DNA from: Sphingobacteriales bacterium 46-32
Lineage (GTDB): Bacteria; Bacteroidota; Bacteroidia; Chitinophagales; Chitinophagaceae
Assembly (NCBI GenBank): GCA_001898485.1
Contig: MKTY01000017.1
Location: 1 to 64,000, forward strand
Length of the DNA: 64,000 bases
Reading direction: 5' to 3'
In this document: positions 51,331 through 59,641 of the stretch, in pieces
Numbering within the stretch: position 1 is the stretch's first letter
Layout: each line of letters opens with the position of its first letter
Program-made: the position numbers and the translations under genes
Notes under the pieces: generated by a model
Seen by the model: the letters and a program-made list of their open reading frames with translations, nothing else
Database searches by the model: none
What the model was told of the DNA's origin: nothing

Positions 51331-52347
51331 TCACTGAATTACTATTTTCTCAGCTACCCATTCCTTTTTTGTAACACTTCCGATCTGCATCAGGTAAGTA
51401 CCGGGCGTGACCTTTGGAACCGGAAAGCTTAAAACATTCACTCCTTTCGGGACCTGATATTTCTGCGTTTGCAGCACCTGGCCTGATATGGATAGAAGTC
51501 TCAACACCACTTCACCCTCATAGCCTGCTGGTAACTCTATTTTTATCGTAGAAGACGTACGTGCAGGGTTGGGATAAAGCTTGAATTTGCTGATAACCTT
51601 GCCGAACCAGTTTGTTAGAGTATCTGCTTTCGAAACAGAGAAAAAGCTCCATCGCAAACCACCTCGTTTGTATGCACCACTGGAATTTACTATAATTTCC
51701 GGCAATTCCTTTAGCCGCAGGCGAATAATACAGGGTGCTGGCGTCTCCGAACAATCTATTTTCGCAACCTCCTCCCCGAAACTGAGCGCACTACAGCTCA
51801 AGCTAACCTCAGATACTGTGCCGCGGTAATGTATTTGAAAATTCCCGGTACTATCGGTCAGACTGTACTGTTCCGTATCCACTACTTTAATCGAGGCGAA
51901 AGCGACCGGTTTGCCTTCATGATCCACCACTTTTCCCCTGATCACAACCGGGGCACTGTCAGCTGCCAGTAACCGCAGTTGTTTCAGATCAGCAGTTTCG
52001 CCCACACGCCGTACCACACTTGTATCATTCGACAACCGGGACTGTTGCGCTTCTGCACGATTCAGGAACAGTATTGCCGGTAGCGTTGCCTGAAGAAAAT
52101 AAGGGAGCCACCTGCGGCGCGGAGATTCAATGAGCACCCGGTTTAGCTGCCAGTCAGACAACTGTCCGCACATGTCTGTTTTCCTGTTTTGTTTAAAAAA
52201 ACGGATCAGTTCCTGATCGGTCATTTTACTGAAATCAACTACCTGTTTGGTACAGGACAGACAAAAACGCCCCTTCTCATCGGGCATCATGTTGTGCCAG
52301 TTTTCGGTGCAGGGGTTTTCTATTTCCAGTTTTAAACGGAAAGCCAT
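51331..52347 (-). CDS. Membrane protein with Cys motif, carboxypeptidase-like domain and T9SS tail
   Basis: 338 aa, in order: a cytoplasmic-looking N-terminus with Cys motif (NPCTENWHNM, GRFCLSCTKQVVDF, TDMCGQL), one membrane segment near 85-100 (YFLQATLPAILFLNRAEA), a carboxypeptidase-like regulatory domain (VIRGKVVDHEGKPVAFASIK), and a C-terminal type IX sorting domain (KLYPNPARTSSTIKIELPAG ... GTYLMQIGSV). The motif C-x2-C plus outer cysteines could bind Zn or an Fe-S cluster. A T9SS tail behind an internal membrane segment, without a normal signal peptide, is unusual. Paralogue of the next gene (27 nt away). Function unknown. Confidence 0.72.
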   Translation of the reverse strand: MAFRLKLEIENPCTENWHNMMPDEKGRFCLSCTKQVVDFSKMTDQELIRFFKQNRKTDMCGQLSDWQLNRVLIESPRRRWLPYFLQATLPAILFLNRAEAQQSRLSNDTSVVRRVGETADLKQLRLLAADSAPVVIRGKVVDHEGKPVAFASIKVVDTEQYSLTDSTGNFQIHYRGTVSEVSLSCSALSFGEEVAKIDCSETPAPCIIRLRLKELPEIIVNSSGAYKRGGLRWSFFSVSKADTLTNWFGKVISKFKLYPNPARTSSTIKIELPAGYEGEVVLRLLSISGQVLQTQKYQVPKGVNVLSFPVPKVTPGTYLMQIGSVTKKEWVAEKIVIQ

Positions 52348-52374
52348 AGCAGTTAGTTTAATAAGGTGAATGTA

Positions 52375-53352
52375 TCAGTGCAATACGATTTGCCCGCTGC
52401 GGCGCCTGCCGGTAGCAGCGGCTGTGGCCGTAAGCAGATAATTGCCCGCAGTAAGCCGGGGTATATTGATTTCTACGGTTTTATTTTTCCCATCAATCTG
52501 CATAGCCTGCTGCAATTGTACAGTGCCGGCCTGGTCCAGCAATTGCAATGTATAGTTATCCTTTTCAAGGCTATCTGTTTTAAGCCATATTTTTTGTCCG
52601 GCTGCAACGGGATTGGGATACATACGCAAGGGCATGTCGGTTTCACATACTGCTTCTTTCTTCACTTGCTGCTTTGACGGATAAGCGACCATACCCATTA
52701 TGATCTCCTTGTATTCGTCTTTTACGACCAGCGACACACGGGCCTTGCGCTTATGCGACGGAAGTTTTACAGAACGTTCCAGCTTTCCATACCCGACCAC
52801 GTCTACAAAAAAAGTGATATTTCCCACATACCGGGGCACCTTTATTTCCAAGCGCCCATTCTCATCGGTTATTAATTCAGTAAGGTCTGAAGTACTGTGA
52901 ACCCGTGCTCCGGCAATAACCTGCCCTTCTTCGTTACGGACAGTAATTCTCACGGTTCGCATTTCGGGGTTCACGGCAATGCGGCCAATTTTTTCTAAGT
53001 CATAAACCGGCTTTTGTGTAGTATCGGGAACTACTTTCAGTGGCGCCCCCTGCGCCATTGCCCTGTTTCCCAGCAGCAGTGCAGGCAAAACCACTTTAAA
53101 TACAAAAGGCAGCCATGGCGTCCGTTTGCGGGTAGCTTCAATATCACGCTGGAGCTGATTATTCATAAACCGTCCGCATACGGAACCTGCCTGCCGGTCT
53201 TTGAAAAATTCAAACATCGCCGTATCGCTCATGCCTGTAAAATCAACCACTTCTTTCTGGCAGGAAGCACAAAATCGGCCCTGTTGTGTAGTTGTCATGT
53301 TTTTCCATTTTTCATGACAGGGTTCATCGATTGAAAGTCTGATCTTATTCAT
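52375..53352 (-). CDS. Paralogous Cys-motif membrane protein with T9SS tail
   Basis: 325 aa with the same order as its neighbour: EPCHEKWKNM, GRFCASCQKEVVDFTGMSD, GSVCGRF (four aligned cysteines), a membrane segment near 83-98 (FVFKVVLPALLLGNRAMA), a carboxypeptidase-like domain (VRITVRNEEGQVIAGARVH) and a T9SS tail (RMYPNPVAAGQKIWLKTD ... AGNYLLTATA). Clearly a duplicate of the 51331 gene, with the extracytoplasmic part more diverged than the Cys domain. 11 nt downstream of the plug-like gene, so the three are probably one transcript. Confidence 0.72.
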   Translation of the reverse strand: MNKIRLSIDEPCHEKWKNMTTTQQGRFCASCQKEVVDFTGMSDTAMFEFFKDRQAGSVCGRFMNNQLQRDIEATRKRTPWLPFVFKVVLPALLLGNRAMAQGAPLKVVPDTTQKPVYDLEKIGRIAVNPEMRTVRITVRNEEGQVIAGARVHSTSDLTELITDENGRLEIKVPRYVGNITFFVDVVGYGKLERSVKLPSHKRKARVSLVVKDEYKEIIMGMVAYPSKQQVKKEAVCETDMPLRMYPNPVAAGQKIWLKTDSLEKDNYTLQLLDQAGTVQLQQAMQIDGKNKTVEINIPRLTAGNYLLTATAAATGRRRSGQIVLH

Positions 53353-53363
53353 GGCTCCATTTT

Positions 53364-54320
53364 TTATTTCACAAGTACTTTTTCTTTTACTAAAATATGC
53401 TTTGCGTCATCTTGTATCAGCAATACACAGGCACCAGAAAATGCAGACGGCAGCGAAAAACTTACCAGCCCGGTATAGCTTTTATCAACAACCTGTTTTA
53501 CCAACTGCCCATTTAATCCATATAAGCTAAGGGAAACTTTACCGCTGATTGCCGAAGGCAATTGTATTTTCAGCTGACTTGCTGACGCGGCCGGATTGGG
53601 ATATACCCGGGCTGCTGGCATCATAGTTATTCCTCCTGCATCTTTTTTCACTGTATTGTCAGTTACATGCAGGGAACATATTGATACGCCCTTAACACCA
53701 CAACTGATGGTATAGCTGCATCTCCCTGTATCATGTCCCCCTTTTACAAATACTTCGGGTAATAGCTGAGCAACCGGTTCCAGCAGCACCAACAAAGTAT
53801 CAGTTTCGCCCTTATCGACCTGTTGCCTGCTCGTAGTATATCCTGAAGCAGAAATTTCCACCACAGCATTTTTATAATAAGAAGGCAATTCAACAGTTCC
53901 GTTTTCAGTAAGCCGTTTACTGCTTTTATGCCCATCGATTCTTACCTGCAACTGATCCGCAGGAATCAATTCGCCCGTATAACTATTTCTTGCCTGCAGG
54001 CGCAACACTCCTGGTTTGAGTTGTATTATTACAACCCCATTTAAGGCCCGGCAACCATACAGCTTCTGCCCCTGCGCATCCTTTAAAATACTGATAGACT
54101 CTATCTGGTCAGGGTCAATGGCATCCAGCTCTTTCCTGTCTGCCACCTCTCCATTTATTACAAAAAGCGGGTCTTGCGAAGCTGTTGCCACACAACGAAT
54201 ACGAATGGACACATTTCCACCACCACTCGCAACAAGCTGCGCTGCTTTATCTTCTGTGTGCTGTGCAGGCAGCACATGACTTACACTTAACAGGAGAATA
54301 AGTAAAATATTTTTTCTCAT
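53364..54320 (-). CDS. Secreted protein with a TonB-plug-like segment and T9SS tail
   Basis: 318 aa. Signal peptide (LLILLLSVSHVLPAQ). Residues about 40-105 read like the SusC plug: VSIRIRC, DPLFVINGEVADR, DQIESISILKDAQGQKLYG, NGVVIIQLKPG align with VVIRGSG, APLYVVDGIPVEG, DIESIEVLKDASSAAIYG, NGVILVTTRKG of the SusC in this window. A PEGA-like middle follows, then a T9SS sorting domain (VYPNPAASASQLKIQLPSA). There is no barrel, so it cannot be a receptor. It may be a soluble or surface protein that borrows the plug fold. First gene of the three-gene set. Confidence 0.72.
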   Translation of the reverse strand: MRKNILLILLLSVSHVLPAQHTEDKAAQLVASGGGNVSIRIRCVATASQDPLFVINGEVADRKELDAIDPDQIESISILKDAQGQKLYGCRALNGVVIIQLKPGVLRLQARNSYTGELIPADQLQVRIDGHKSSKRLTENGTVELPSYYKNAVVEISASGYTTSRQQVDKGETDTLLVLLEPVAQLLPEVFVKGGHDTGRCSYTISCGVKGVSICSLHVTDNTVKKDAGGITMMPAARVYPNPAASASQLKIQLPSAISGKVSLSLYGLNGQLVKQVVDKSYTGLVSFSLPSAFSGACVLLIQDDAKHILVKEKVLVK

Positions 54321-54336
54321 AAATAATAGCTGTTTT

Positions 54337-54364
54337 AAAAGAGGAGCTGGTAGACACCAGCTCC
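54337..54364 (-). terminator. Terminator after the VWA gene
   Basis: GGAGCTGG / CCAGCTCC (54343-54350 with 54357-54364), 6-nt loop, followed on the minus strand by TCTTTT. It separates the VWA gene from the three T9SS genes, which would need their own promoter or read-through. Confidence 0.65.
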
Positions 54365-54428
54365 GTATCAGTAACCGGCTGTTAGCTGATTATTTATATA
54401 ACGATGGCGAAGAAGAATACGTTACAGG

Positions 54429-56396
54429 TTATTTATTACGACTCAGGTCACTTTGCGTGGTTTTCTTTGTGGCAGCGAGTGCTCCTGCATTCTCTACCAG
54501 GCGGATAAACTCTGCCCGATACCCTTCCTCATCATTGCCACGGGCCTTACGTGCCAGCTCGATTACCTGGTCAAATGAAGCCTCTGAAACAAACGCTGAG
54601 TTGCGCAGCAGCATTCCAAACTCTGCCACAGCTGCTGCAAAGCGGAAGTTGGCAGAAGTAGCATTCAGCTTCAGTTCCTGGTCGCGCAAAGGATGTTCTA
54701 TCAGTTTGCTTACATCTCCATCAGGTGCTTTGTAACGAAACTTAACGGTCATGATCTCATCTGTCTGTGTAGTCCTGCTCAGGCGCTCAGGTTCCTGCTG
54801 ATATTTGAGCTTATCTACGTCGCGCAGGAAGCTGGACTTAACACCTACCGGTATCACTTCATAGAGAGCGGTGACGGTATGACCACTGCCCAGCTCGCCG
54901 GCATCTTTGGTATCATCATTAAAATCTTCTTTGGCCAGCAGTCGGTTTTCGTAGCCAATGAGGCGGTAGGCCTGTACTTTGGCGGGGTTAAATTCTATTT
55001 GCAGTTTCACATCTTTGGCGATGGTAAAGAGGGTGCCTCCAAATTCACTGACCAGTACTTTGCGGGCTTCGCTTATACCGTCGATGTAGGCGTGGTTGCC
55101 ATTGCCTTTGTCGGCCAGTTTTTGCATTTTATTGTCCTTGTAGTTGCCCATACCGTAGCCCAGTACTGTCAGGAATACACCGCTTTTACGCTCTTGTTCT
55201 ATGAGCCGTTCCATGGCGTCATCGCTGCTTTCACCAATGTTAAAGTCTCCATCGGTACAAAGGATAACGCGGTTATTTCCTTCTTTAGCAAAATTTTCAC
55301 GGGCCAGTTTATATGCCAGGCGAATGCCTTCGCCACCAGCGGTACTACCGCCCGACTCGAGTTTATCAATAGCATCTTTAATCTTTATCTTCTCTTCACC
55401 GGATGTGGGTTGCAGTACCACTCCGGCAGCACCTGCATATACCACAATCGATACATGATCATTTTCGCGCAGCTGATCTACCAGCATTTTCAGCGATGCT
55501 TTTACAAGAGGCAGCTTATTAGGAGAACTCATGGAGCCGGATACATCGATCAGGAATACCAGGTTGCTGGCTGGCAAATTCTCTACCGGAATCTTTTTAC
55601 CCTGCATACCAATCATCACCAGTTTGTGTTTACGGTTCCAGGGAGCTTCCGCTATCTCTGTATGGATAGCAAAAGGAGCATCGCCGGTGGGCTGTGCATA
55701 ATCGTAGCTGAAGTAGTTGACCATCTCCTCTATGCGTACGGCACCGGCAGGCGGCAGTTCGCCCTGGTTAAGAAACCGGCGGATATTACTATAGCTCGCT
55801 GCATCTACATCGATCGAAAAAGTGGAAAGCGGATTATCGGTTGCTTTCAGAAATTTATTTTCGGCAATGGCATCATAATCTTCGGTATTACCAACCGGCT
55901 GCGGATATTCTGTTTTATATTTTTTATCAGTACTCATGACATCGGGCCTCGAGCGGACAGCCATTGATGTACTATAGTTATAAGAATTCTGTACCTGCAA
56001 ACCCGCCACCCTGCCTGACAATGCCCTGTTAATGTCAGCGCTGGCAGTATACGGAGATGAATTGCCGTATCCAACAACTACTACTTCTTCCAGGTTTTTT
56101 GTACTGAGTCCCAGTTTGACATCAATAGTAGAGCGGTCGTTTACCTTCACTGTCTGAGGCAGATAACCCAGATACATAAAGGTGAGCCGTGGTTTGGATG
56201 TGGTGAGTTTGATACGGTAAGAGCCATCTTCTTTGGTGGTAGTACCATTTTTAGTTCCCTCTTCAATAACAGAAGCGAAGGGAATGGGTTGTCCCCTCTC
56301 GTCAGAGACGATACCCGATACCCATTTTTCTTCTGCTGTCTGAAAAGCCAGCATAAACGCAATAAAGGGCAATACAAGAAAAAATATTTTTTTCAT
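54429..56396 (-). CDS. YfbK-like VWA-domain protein with carboxypeptidase-like N-terminus
   Basis: 655 aa from the Met at 56396 (MKKIFFLVLPF; the frame opens at 56477). Signal peptide, carboxypeptidase-like domain (VSGIVSDERGQPIPFASVIE), then NLEEVVVVGYGNSS, a motif otherwise typical of SusC TonB boxes. The YfbK region follows: FSIDVDAASYSNIRRFLNQG, the VWA domain with MIDAS DVSGSMSS and later Thr/Asp (ILCTDGDFNIG), and the DUF3520-type end. VWA proteins bind ligands through a metal ion. Divergent from an ECF sigma gene 130 bp away. Confidence 0.88.
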   Translation of the reverse strand: MKKIFFLVLPFIAFMLAFQTAEEKWVSGIVSDERGQPIPFASVIEEGTKNGTTTKEDGSYRIKLTTSKPRLTFMYLGYLPQTVKVNDRSTIDVKLGLSTKNLEEVVVVGYGNSSPYTASADINRALSGRVAGLQVQNSYNYSTSMAVRSRPDVMSTDKKYKTEYPQPVGNTEDYDAIAENKFLKATDNPLSTFSIDVDAASYSNIRRFLNQGELPPAGAVRIEEMVNYFSYDYAQPTGDAPFAIHTEIAEAPWNRKHKLVMIGMQGKKIPVENLPASNLVFLIDVSGSMSSPNKLPLVKASLKMLVDQLRENDHVSIVVYAGAAGVVLQPTSGEEKIKIKDAIDKLESGGSTAGGEGIRLAYKLARENFAKEGNNRVILCTDGDFNIGESSDDAMERLIEQERKSGVFLTVLGYGMGNYKDNKMQKLADKGNGNHAYIDGISEARKVLVSEFGGTLFTIAKDVKLQIEFNPAKVQAYRLIGYENRLLAKEDFNDDTKDAGELGSGHTVTALYEVIPVGVKSSFLRDVDKLKYQQEPERLSRTTQTDEIMTVKFRYKAPDGDVSKLIEHPLRDQELKLNATSANFRFAAAVAEFGMLLRNSAFVSEASFDQVIELARKARGNDEEGYRAEFIRLVENAGALAATKKTTQSDLSRNK

Positions 56397-56526
56397 ACGC
56401 ACTGTGTTTACAGAATGAGATGCCGGTATTTTAGAGAATACACAAGTTTGCCGGAAAAAATCTGCTCCATTTATCATTAGCTGCTTCTAACGTTTCGTTT
56501 TCAGTTAATTCGCTATTTTTAAGGCC

Positions 56527-57147
56527 GTGTCATTTATTCGCTCCATAGGACCTTCAGACCAGTCAGACAATGAACTGGTAGCCGGTTATCAACGATCGGG
56601 TGACCTGTCTGTGCTGGGCGAGCTGTACAGCCGCTATATGGATCTTGTATATGGGGTATGTCTTAAATACCTCAAAGACCCGGAACTGGCCAAAGATGCT
56701 GTGATGCAGGTATTTGAGGAGCTGGTGGTAAAAGTGAAGAAACATGAGATAGGCAATTTTCGCGGATGGCTGCACCAGGTAGCTAAGAATCATTGTCTCA
56801 TGTATTTACGTACACCCCGTAATTTAAAAACGGTGGAATTCAGCACGGAACTTGTGCAAAATGAAGAAACAGTGCATCTGAATGGCGTACTGGAACGGGA
56901 AGAGAACCTTGACCGGCTGGCTTACTGCCTGGAAACGCTGGCAGCCGAGCAGCAAACAACCATCCGGCTTTTTTACCTGGATGGCCGGTCTTATAATGAG
57001 ATAGCAGAAGCTACCGGGCTGGAGTGGAATAAGGTGCGGAGTTATATACAGAACGGGCGTCGTAACCTGAAGACCTGTATGGAAAGCCGGGAAGCGATGG
57101 AAAGAAGTAACACAGCTGCCGGTGAAACGGGTTTGCGGGGAGAATAA
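56527..57147 (+). CDS. ECF-type RNA polymerase sigma factor
   Basis: 206 aa from a GTG. Region 2: LGELYSRYMDLVYGVCLKYL, DPELAKDAVMQVFEELVVKV, FRGWLHQVAKNHCLMYLR. Region 4: ETLAAEQQTTIRLFYLDGRS, YNEIAEATGLEWNKVRSYIQ, NGRRNLK. A TATTTTTA box lies only 8 bp before the GTG, so a later start or a very short leader is possible. The next gene (24 nt on) encodes a membrane protein with an anti-sigma-like layout. Targets unknown; the divergent VWA/T9SS genes are candidates. Confidence 0.9.
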   Translation: MSFIRSIGPSDQSDNELVAGYQRSGDLSVLGELYSRYMDLVYGVCLKYLKDPELAKDAVMQVFEELVVKVKKHEIGNFRGWLHQVAKNHCLMYLRTPRNLKTVEFSTELVQNEETVHLNGVLEREENLDRLAYCLETLAAEQQTTIRLFYLDGRSYNEIAEATGLEWNKVRSYIQNGRRNLKTCMESREAMERSNTAAGETGLRGE

Positions 57148-57170
57148 AAACAGAGAACTTTATACGTGTA

Positions 57171-58658
57171 ATGTCAAACGGATCACACATACCACAGTTT
57201 ACAGCGGCTGATATTGAAAGATATCATCGCGGGCTGCTTTCGGCTGCAGAAATGCATGCGCTGGAAAAAGCGGCACTGGAAGATCCGTTCCTGGCCGATG
57301 CCCTGGATGGTTATGCTGAACCGGCCGTTGAGGTAGAAACCGACCTGGCTGATCTGCAGGCCCGGCTCGCCAAAAGACTCGAAGAAAAGGAAGAAACCAA
57401 AGTTGTTCCGCTCGGCGGAGGCAAAAGGCAACTGGCTCCCTGGTGGAAAGCCGCAGCAGCCGCAGTATTGCTGGTTGGCGGAGCCGCCGTGTACCTACAG
57501 TTGCGCAATACCGGAGATAATACCAGCACTCCCATTGCCCAGGCTTCGGAAAAAGAACAGCCGCATATCGATGCTAAAGACAAAAAAGAAACGCCCGCCA
57601 CCACCGGCAATGTCCTCTTCAATCCTGATTCACTGACCGGTCAGCAATCTGTTGCCAAAACAGGAAATGCGGCTCCTGCCCTTAATAACACAGAAGCTAT
57701 TACCCAGTCGCAATCGCCCGAAACTGCCAAGGAAATCAACACCCCGGCAACGGAGCAGGCTGCGCCTGTAGCAGTACCCGCTACCAGTGAACCGGCAACA
57801 ACTATAACACCTGTACCAGCCGACCAGAATGGATTGATTGCCCGCAATAAAAAAGAGGTTGCCGACAAACAGGCACAGGATGATGCACTGGCCCGTCAAT
57901 CGCAACAACGCGAGGTAGCAAAAACGCGCGAACTGACCGACAACAATCGCGCATTGAGCCAGGAAGCCAGAAGAAAACAGGCATTGCGTGATGTCACTTC
58001 CGGCCAAGAAAACAATTCGGGTTATACAAACAATAACGCGGTTGCCTACAACTACAATCGTCAGTATAATCAACGTGCCAATGTTTTTCGTGGTCGAGTA
58101 ACCGATCCCGACAACAATGCCCTACCCTTTGCCAATATCACCAACCCGGCAGACAATATCGGCACCTATGCCGATGCAAACGGCAACTTTGTTCTTACCT
58201 CACCAGACTCGGTATTGAATGTACAGGTACGCTCCGTTGGTTTCGAAAACAGGCAGTACTTCATGCGTAGTCAGACACCGAGCAACCAGATCACCCTACA
58301 GGAAGACCGGAGCCTGAATGCCCGTGTACTCGACACCATACGCCGTGTGCGCGCAGTAGCCAGCAACACCATGGTTCATGAAGAACCCGAACCGGCAGAT
58401 GGCTGGAATAATTACGATACTTATATCGCCAACAATCTGCAGATACCTGAAACCGTACGCATGATGGATATCGGCAGTTCATCTGCAGAAGTGGAAGTGA
58501 GCTTTGATGTCAATAAATACGGACAACCCGTAAACATTAAAATTGTACGCTCTACCTGTACCAAATGTGAGCAGGAAGCGATCCGGCTGATCAAAGAAGG
58601 CCCCCGCTGGAAAAAGAAAGGACGTAAGAGTAAGACCCGCGTAACATTATCTTTCTAG
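57171..58658 (+). CDS. Putative anti-sigma protein with carboxypeptidase-like and TonB C-terminal domains
   Basis: 495 aa. Cytoplasmic N-terminus with TAADIERYHRGLLSAAEMHA, a short helical domain resembling anti-sigma N-termini, a membrane segment near 88-108 (WWKAAAAAVLLVGGAAVYLQ), a long low-complexity Q/N/A/T-rich periplasmic linker (about 110-300), a carboxypeptidase-like domain (FRGRVTDPDNNALPFANITN) and a TonB-C-like end (NNLQIPETVRMMDIGSSSAE, VEVSFDVNKYGQPVNIKIVR, EAIRLIKEGPRWKK). It is 24 nt behind the sigma gene. A TonB-like tail suggests that it contacts outer-membrane proteins and relays a signal to the sigma factor. Confidence 0.78.
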   Translation: MSNGSHIPQFTAADIERYHRGLLSAAEMHALEKAALEDPFLADALDGYAEPAVEVETDLADLQARLAKRLEEKEETKVVPLGGGKRQLAPWWKAAAAAVLLVGGAAVYLQLRNTGDNTSTPIAQASEKEQPHIDAKDKKETPATTGNVLFNPDSLTGQQSVAKTGNAAPALNNTEAITQSQSPETAKEINTPATEQAAPVAVPATSEPATTITPVPADQNGLIARNKKEVADKQAQDDALARQSQQREVAKTRELTDNNRALSQEARRKQALRDVTSGQENNSGYTNNNAVAYNYNRQYNQRANVFRGRVTDPDNNALPFANITNPADNIGTYADANGNFVLTSPDSVLNVQVRSVGFENRQYFMRSQTPSNQITLQEDRSLNARVLDTIRRVRAVASNTMVHEEPEPADGWNNYDTYIANNLQIPETVRMMDIGSSSAEVEVSFDVNKYGQPVNIKIVRSTCTKCEQEAIRLIKEGPRWKKKGRKSKTRVTLSF

Positions 58659-58699
58659 GTTACCTTTTATTTAATGCCTGCCAGTTGGCCAGACTCCCT

Positions 58700-58707
58700 T
58701 ATTTTTG
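58700..58707 (+). promoter_or_regulatory. -7 element before the DUF2911 gene
   Basis: TATTTTTG, exact TAnnTTTG, 21 bp before the ATG at 58729. It supports that start over the upstream in-frame Met at 58705. Confidence 0.5.
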
Positions 58708-58728
58708 CTGACTCTAAAACACATTGCT

Positions 58729-59562
58729 ATGAAAAGAATTTTTCTGGCGCTTACAGCCACTGCCCTGATGTACACAGCACAGGCACAGTTAAAAACCCCT
58801 GCTCCAAGTCCGGCACAAACCGTCAAGCAGGAATTTGCCTTATCTTCTATTGAATTGTCTTATTCCCGTCCGGGTATCAAAAGCCGTAAACTATATACCG
58901 ATATCGCCCCTGCCGGCAAAGTATGGCGTACAGGTGCCAATGGTGCCACTACCCTCACTTTTGGTGAAGAAGTAACAATTGGCGGTGTTAAGGTTCCTGC
59001 CGGAAAATATGGCCTGCTCAGTATCCCTGATAAAAAGAGCTGGATCCTCATCATCAGCAAACAAACAGATGTAACCAGTCCGGCGGCCTATAAAGCCGAA
59101 ATGGATGTGGTACGTATTCCAGTAGCTGTGACTAAAAGCAAGTCAGCTGTAGAAACATTTACTATACAGTTTGCCAACGTAAAATCCACCAGCCTCGATA
59201 TCCAGTTGCTGTGGGATAAATCAGTCGTATCACTGCCTGTAACGGTTGACATCGACAGCAAAATAATGGCCAGCATCGATGCGGCCATGAAAACAGATAA
59301 ACCGCCTTATTTCCAGGCCGCCATGTATTATATGGATAATGGCAAAGACCTGAATCAGGCATTGACCTGGTTTAATAAAGCAGTAGAACAACAACCGGAT
59401 GCTTTCTGGGTACAGCACCAATGGGCCAACTGCCTGGCCAAACTGGGTAAAAAAACTGAAGCCATTGCTGCCGCCAACCGTTCAAAAGAACTGGCGCAAA
59501 AAGCCAAAAACGACGACTACGTAAAACTGAATGATGACCTGCTGAAAAAGCTGGCCAAATAA
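58729..59562 (+). CDS. DUF2911 protein with C-terminal TPR
   Basis: 277 aa from the Met at 58729. Signal peptide (IFLALTATALMYTAQAQ). DUF2911 domain about 25-170: ELSYSRPGIKSRKLYTDIAP, GKVWRTGANGATTLTFGEEV, VPAGKYGLLSIPDKKSWILI. The last 80 residues form a TPR-like helix pair (LTWFNKAVEQQPDAFWVQHQ, WANCLAKLGKKTEAIAAANR). Secreted. Role unknown, common in Bacteroidota. Ends in a strong terminator. Confidence 0.9.
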   Translation: MKRIFLALTATALMYTAQAQLKTPAPSPAQTVKQEFALSSIELSYSRPGIKSRKLYTDIAPAGKVWRTGANGATTLTFGEEVTIGGVKVPAGKYGLLSIPDKKSWILIISKQTDVTSPAAYKAEMDVVRIPVAVTKSKSAVETFTIQFANVKSTSLDIQLLWDKSVVSLPVTVDIDSKIMASIDAAMKTDKPPYFQAAMYYMDNGKDLNQALTWFNKAVEQQPDAFWVQHQWANCLAKLGKKTEAIAAANRSKELAQKAKNDDYVKLNDDLLKKLAK

Positions 59563-59584
59563 TTCACTCAAATATTATCCCAAT

Positions 59585-59616
59585 AAAAAAGAGTCCCTCA
59601 ACGTGGACTCTTTTTT
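59585..59616. terminator. Terminator between convergent genes
   Basis: AAAAAAGAGTCC / GGACTCTTTTTT (59585-59596 with 59605-59616), loop 8 nt, A and T runs on both sides so it can work in both directions. Confidence 0.9.
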
Positions 59617-59641
59617 ATTTATTACCGCAGACACTTTCCGG

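Noticed and set aside
54693-55967. 424-codon plus-strand open frame
   Set aside because: Antisense shadow of the VWA gene, with cysteine/phenylalanine-rich composition and no recognisable domain.
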